This document shows, piece after piece, positions 61,622-64,000 of a stretch of 64,000 nucleotides of DNA (position 1 is the stretch's first letter; each line of letters starts with the position of its first letter). A program made the position numbers and the translations under genes. The stretch comes from Propioniferax innocua. Lineage in GTDB: Bacteria; Actinomycetota; Actinomycetes; Propionibacteriales; Propionibacteriaceae. Location of the stretch: assembly GCF_006716235.1 (NCBI RefSeq), contig NZ_VFOR01000002.1, positions 124,001 through 188,000 on the forward strand, in the 5' to 3' direction. The notes below the pieces were generated by a model, which worked only from the letters and a program-made list of their open reading frames with translations, searched no databases and had not been told where the DNA came from.

Positions 61622-63055
61622 TCAGAGGGACGGGTGACCGCTCGTGGGCGGCTTGATCTTGTGCACCCGCACCGCGTTGGTCTTACCGGGGACCCCCACC
61701 GGGTAGCCCGAGACGGTCACGACGCGGTCCCCCACTTTCACGAAATCACCGTGGACGAGGGCGCGATCCACCTCGAGGATCATTTCGTCGGTGCTGTCAC
61801 AGTCGCGCACCAGGAAGGTCTTGATGCCCCATGACAGCGTCAGCGCCTGTGCCGTCGATCGGCTGGGCGTGAACACCAGGATGGGGATCTCCGGCCGCAA
61901 CCGCGCCAGACGGCGAGCGGTGTCCCCGGAGGTGGTGAAGGCCACCAGGTACGTGGCGCCGATACGTTCAGCCACCTCGGCGGCGGCCTTGGACATGATG
62001 CCACCGGTGGTGTGCGGATCCCAGTCGATGACGTCGATGCGATCCATGCCGTGTGACTCGGTGTTACGGACGATGTTGCGCATCGTCTCGACCGTCGTGA
62101 TCGGGTACTGCCCCACCGAGGTCTCACCCGAGAGCATGACGGCATCGGCTCCATCGAGCACCGCATTGGCCACATCCGAGGCCTCGGCGCGCGTCGGCCG
62201 CGGAGCATGGATCATCGACTCCAGCATCTGGGTGGCCACGATGACCGGCTTGGCCCAGCGTCGCGCGGCAACGATGATGCGCTTCTGCGCCATCGGCACC
62301 TGCTCCAGAGGAAGCTCGACGCCCAGGTCGCCACGCGCGACCATCACCGCGTCGAAACTGTCGACGATCTCACCGATGGCCTCCACAGCCTGAGGCTTCT
62401 CGATCTTCGCGATGACCGGAACGGTGCGGTTCTCCTCGCGCATGATCTCGTGCACCGGCTCGACATCCTTGGCACTGCGCACGAAGGACAGGGCGATCAT
62501 GTCAACCCCGCTGCGCAACGCCCATCGAAGGTCGTCGCAGTCCTTCTCACTCATCGCGGGGACGCTGACCGCCACCCCCGGGAGATTGATGCCCTTGTGG
62601 TCCGAGACCGGCCCCCCGACAGTGACGCGGCACACCACGTCGGTCCGGCTGACCTCCTCGGCGACGAGATGCACGTTTCCGTCATCAATGAGGATGCGGT
62701 CCCCCGGCGTCACATCGCCGGTCAATCCCTTGTAGGTCGTGGAACAGCGTTCCTTGTCGCCCTCCACATCCTCGGTGGTGATCGTGAACCGATCGCCGTA
62801 TCCGAGCGTGACCTTGCCTTCGGCGAACTTCCCGAGTCGGATCTTGGGTCCCTGCAGATCCGCGAGAACACCCACCGGGCGCCCCACCTTCTCGGCGGCC
62901 TGCCGCACCAACTGAAGGCGGCGATCGTGCTCGGCATGATCGCCGTGGCTCATGTTGAGTCGAGCGACGTTCATGCCCGCCTGTACCAGACCGACGATCT
63001 TGTCCAGATCGTTGGTCGCCGGACCAAGAGTGCAAACAATTTTGGCTCTACGCAC
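61622..63055 (-). CDS. pyk: pyruvate kinase
   Basis: 477 residues. RRAKIVCTLGPATN (start), GMNVARLNMSHG, VLADLQGPKIRLG, the K-binding ISK-type signature IPVIAKIEKPQAVEAIGEIV, MVARGDLGVELP, the pore VATQMLESM, RAEASDVANAVLDGADAVMLSGET. Carries out the last step of glycolysis. The C-terminal domain is intact. GTG 63055 is the likely start (VRRAKIVCTLGPA); a TTG three codons upstream is possible. Downstream of the pseudouridine synthase gene by about 70 bases. Confidence 0.96.
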   Translation of the reverse strand: MRRAKIVCTLGPATNDLDKIVGLVQAGMNVARLNMSHGDHAEHDRRLQLVRQAAEKVGRPVGVLADLQGPKIRLGKFAEGKVTLGYGDRFTITTEDVEGDKERCSTTYKGLTGDVTPGDRILIDDGNVHLVAEEVSRTDVVCRVTVGGPVSDHKGINLPGVAVSVPAMSEKDCDDLRWALRSGVDMIALSFVRSAKDVEPVHEIMREENRTVPVIAKIEKPQAVEAIGEIVDSFDAVMVARGDLGVELPLEQVPMAQKRIIVAARRWAKPVIVATQMLESMIHAPRPTRAEASDVANAVLDGADAVMLSGETSVGQYPITTVETMRNIVRNTESHGMDRIDVIDWDPHTTGGIMSKAAAEVAERIGATYLVAFTTSGDTARRLARLRPEIPILVFTPSRSTAQALTLSWGIKTFLVRDCDSTDEMILEVDRALVHGDFVKVGDRVVTVSGYPVGVPGKTNAVRVHKIKPPTSGHPSL

Positions 63056-63125
63056 GGTCCCCAAGCATAGTCCTGCACCTTCTCATCATCGATGGGGGCC
63101 TTGTGCCTGCCTTTCGGCCTCGGCC

Positions 63126-64000
63126 TCAGGCGCGTTGCAGAACCTCGAGGGCATGAGCCAGGTCCTCCGGAGGTTCGGAGGTGAAATGCACCTGCTCCCC
63201 ACTGCCGGGATGCTCGAAGCCCAAACCGACCGCATGCAGCCACTGTCGTTCCAGCCCCACACGTTCCGACAGTCTGGGATCCGCCCCATACAACGCGTCA
63301 CCAACACACGGGTGCCCAGTCGCAGCCATATGGACGCGGATCTGGTGCGTGCGCCCGGTCTCGAGATGCACCTCGATGAGAGTGGCGGCCGCCATCGCCT
63401 CAAGCGTGTCGTAGTGGGTGATCGACTCCCGTCCCCCCTCGACGATCGCCATCTTCCATTCCCCACTGTGGTGGCGCCCGATGGGTGCGTCGATGGTCCC
63501 GGAGAACGGGTCGGGATGCCCCTGTACGAGGGCGTGGTACGTCTTTTCGACGGTGCGCTCCCGGAACGCCTGTTTCAGCAATGAGTACGCCCGCTCGCTC
63601 TTGGCCACCACCATGAGCCCCGAGGTTCCCACGTCGAGACGCTGCACGATGCCCTGACGCTCGGCCGCTCCCGACGTGGAGATCGCAAATCCCGCCGCAG
63701 CAAGATGCTCCACGACCGACGGACCTTTCCACCCCAGACTCGGATGGGCCGCAACCCACGCCGGCTTGTCAACGACGATCAAGTCCGCATCATCGTGGAC
63801 GATGCGCAGCCCCTCCACGATCTGAGGGCGCACCCGAACACCCACCGGGTCCTCGGGGATGTCGACCTCCAGCATCTGCCCCGCATCGACCCGATCCGAT
63901 TTCGACACAACGACGCCGTCGAGCCGTACCGAACCATTGGCGACGAGATCGGCCACACGGCTACGGGACAGCCCCGTCATGCGGGCGCACGCCGCATCGA
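63126..64000 (-). CDS. rluD: RluD/RluA-type pseudouridine synthase, 5' end beyond window
   Basis: 291 codons seen. S4 RNA-binding domain ([27 protein letters not shown]) then the catalytic domain with the family signature [16 protein letters not shown] and the conserved catalytic Asp in [16 protein letters not shown]. An ATG at 63980 is possible, but the reading frame continues to the right edge and the six residues before it (DAACAR) look like the usual lead of the S4 domain, so the real start is probably outside. It makes pseudouridines in 23S rRNA. Confidence 0.9.
   Translation of the reverse strand, partial: DAACARMTGLSRSRVADLVANGSVRLDGVVVSKSDRVDAGQMLEVDIPEDPVGVRVRPQIVEGLRIVHDDADLIVVDKPAWVAAHPSLGWKGPSVVEHLAAAGFAISTSGAAERQGIVQRLDVGTSGLMVVAKSERAYSLLKQAFRERTVEKTYHALVQGHPDPFSGTIDAPIGRHHSGEWKMAIVEGGRESITHYDTLEAMAAATLIEVHLETGRTHQIRVHMAATGHPCVGDALYGADPRLSERVGLERQWLHAVGLGFEHPGSGEQVHFTSEPPEDLAHALEVLQRA

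Overview
The window is high-GC chromosomal DNA from an actinobacterium (Actinomycetota), possibly a propionibacterial relative. The main evidence is gene order. A moeB / TetR / DUF3107 / rhlE series resembles the Mycobacterium Rv3206c-Rv3211 neighbourhood. A mtrA-mtrB-lpqB-comF-hpf-secA series and an ssrA / smpB / ftsX-ftsE-prfB series are also typical. Other support comes from frequent GTG starts, a tmRNA tag ending ALAA and a prfB with no programmed frameshift. Almost every base lies in or next to a gene. No stretch longer than about 300 bases lacks a feature, and no CRISPR array or rRNA is present.

Region 1 (1-3349): the start of a UvrD-type helicase (minus), YbaK-like deacylase, cold-shock protein, MoeB-rhodanese and a TetR regulator. 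Region 2 (3510-18882) is the most unusual part. It is a co-directional, mostly translationally coupled block: TelA, a possible XpaC-like partner, a CbxX-type AAA+ ATPase, a GlnX-like four-TM sensor, a 68-residue small protein, a helical protein, a PknG-like kinase, a PP2C phosphatase, a VWA protein, an FHA protein and two paralogous membrane proteins. It sits between genes that are neighbours in mycobacteria (TetR and DUF3107). Kinase, phosphatase and FHA protein share similar N-terminal zinc ribbons, which suggests a dedicated phospho-signalling assembly with TelA and the AAA+ ATPase as effectors.

Region 3 (19006-34886): membrane glutaredoxin-like protein, RhlE helicase with a non-ATG start, PHP phosphoesterase, 180-kDa-type NAD-glutamate dehydrogenase, DUF2505, a small hypothetical gene, a WS/DGAT-family protein with a changed catalytic motif, an Rv3235-like protein, polysaccharide deacetylase, SecA and a GNAT protein. 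Region 4 (34935-43042): a guanidine-III riboswitch candidate before two guanidinium-exporter (SMR/Gdx) genes, SelO, then Hpf, ComF-like, LpqB, MtrB and MtrA on the minus strand.

Region 5 (43179-49948): three overlapping genes for type VII secretion-like proteins, one carrying long minisatellite repeats, then YqgE, NADP-type GdhA and a lipoprotein. Region 6 (50031-52185): two toxin-antitoxin pairs and a serine-recombinase scrap packed against the 3' end of ssrA, with what looks like a displaced older ssrA end and terminator. Region 7 (52280-64000): DUF4870 and DUF2207 membrane proteins, SmpB, a coiled-coil M23 peptidase next to FtsX-FtsE, RF2, YqeY, glycerophosphodiester phosphodiesterase, tRNA-Leu(CAA), pyruvate kinase and a RluD-type pseudouridine synthase cut by the window edge.

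Functional threads: ribosome rescue (ssrA, smpB), translation (hpf, prfB, YbaK, RluD), envelope and division control (MtrAB-LpqB, FtsEX-M23, SecA), and glutamate metabolism (two glutamate dehydrogenases in the same window as a PknG/FHA pair, the type of pair that controls glutamate dehydrogenase in mycobacteria).
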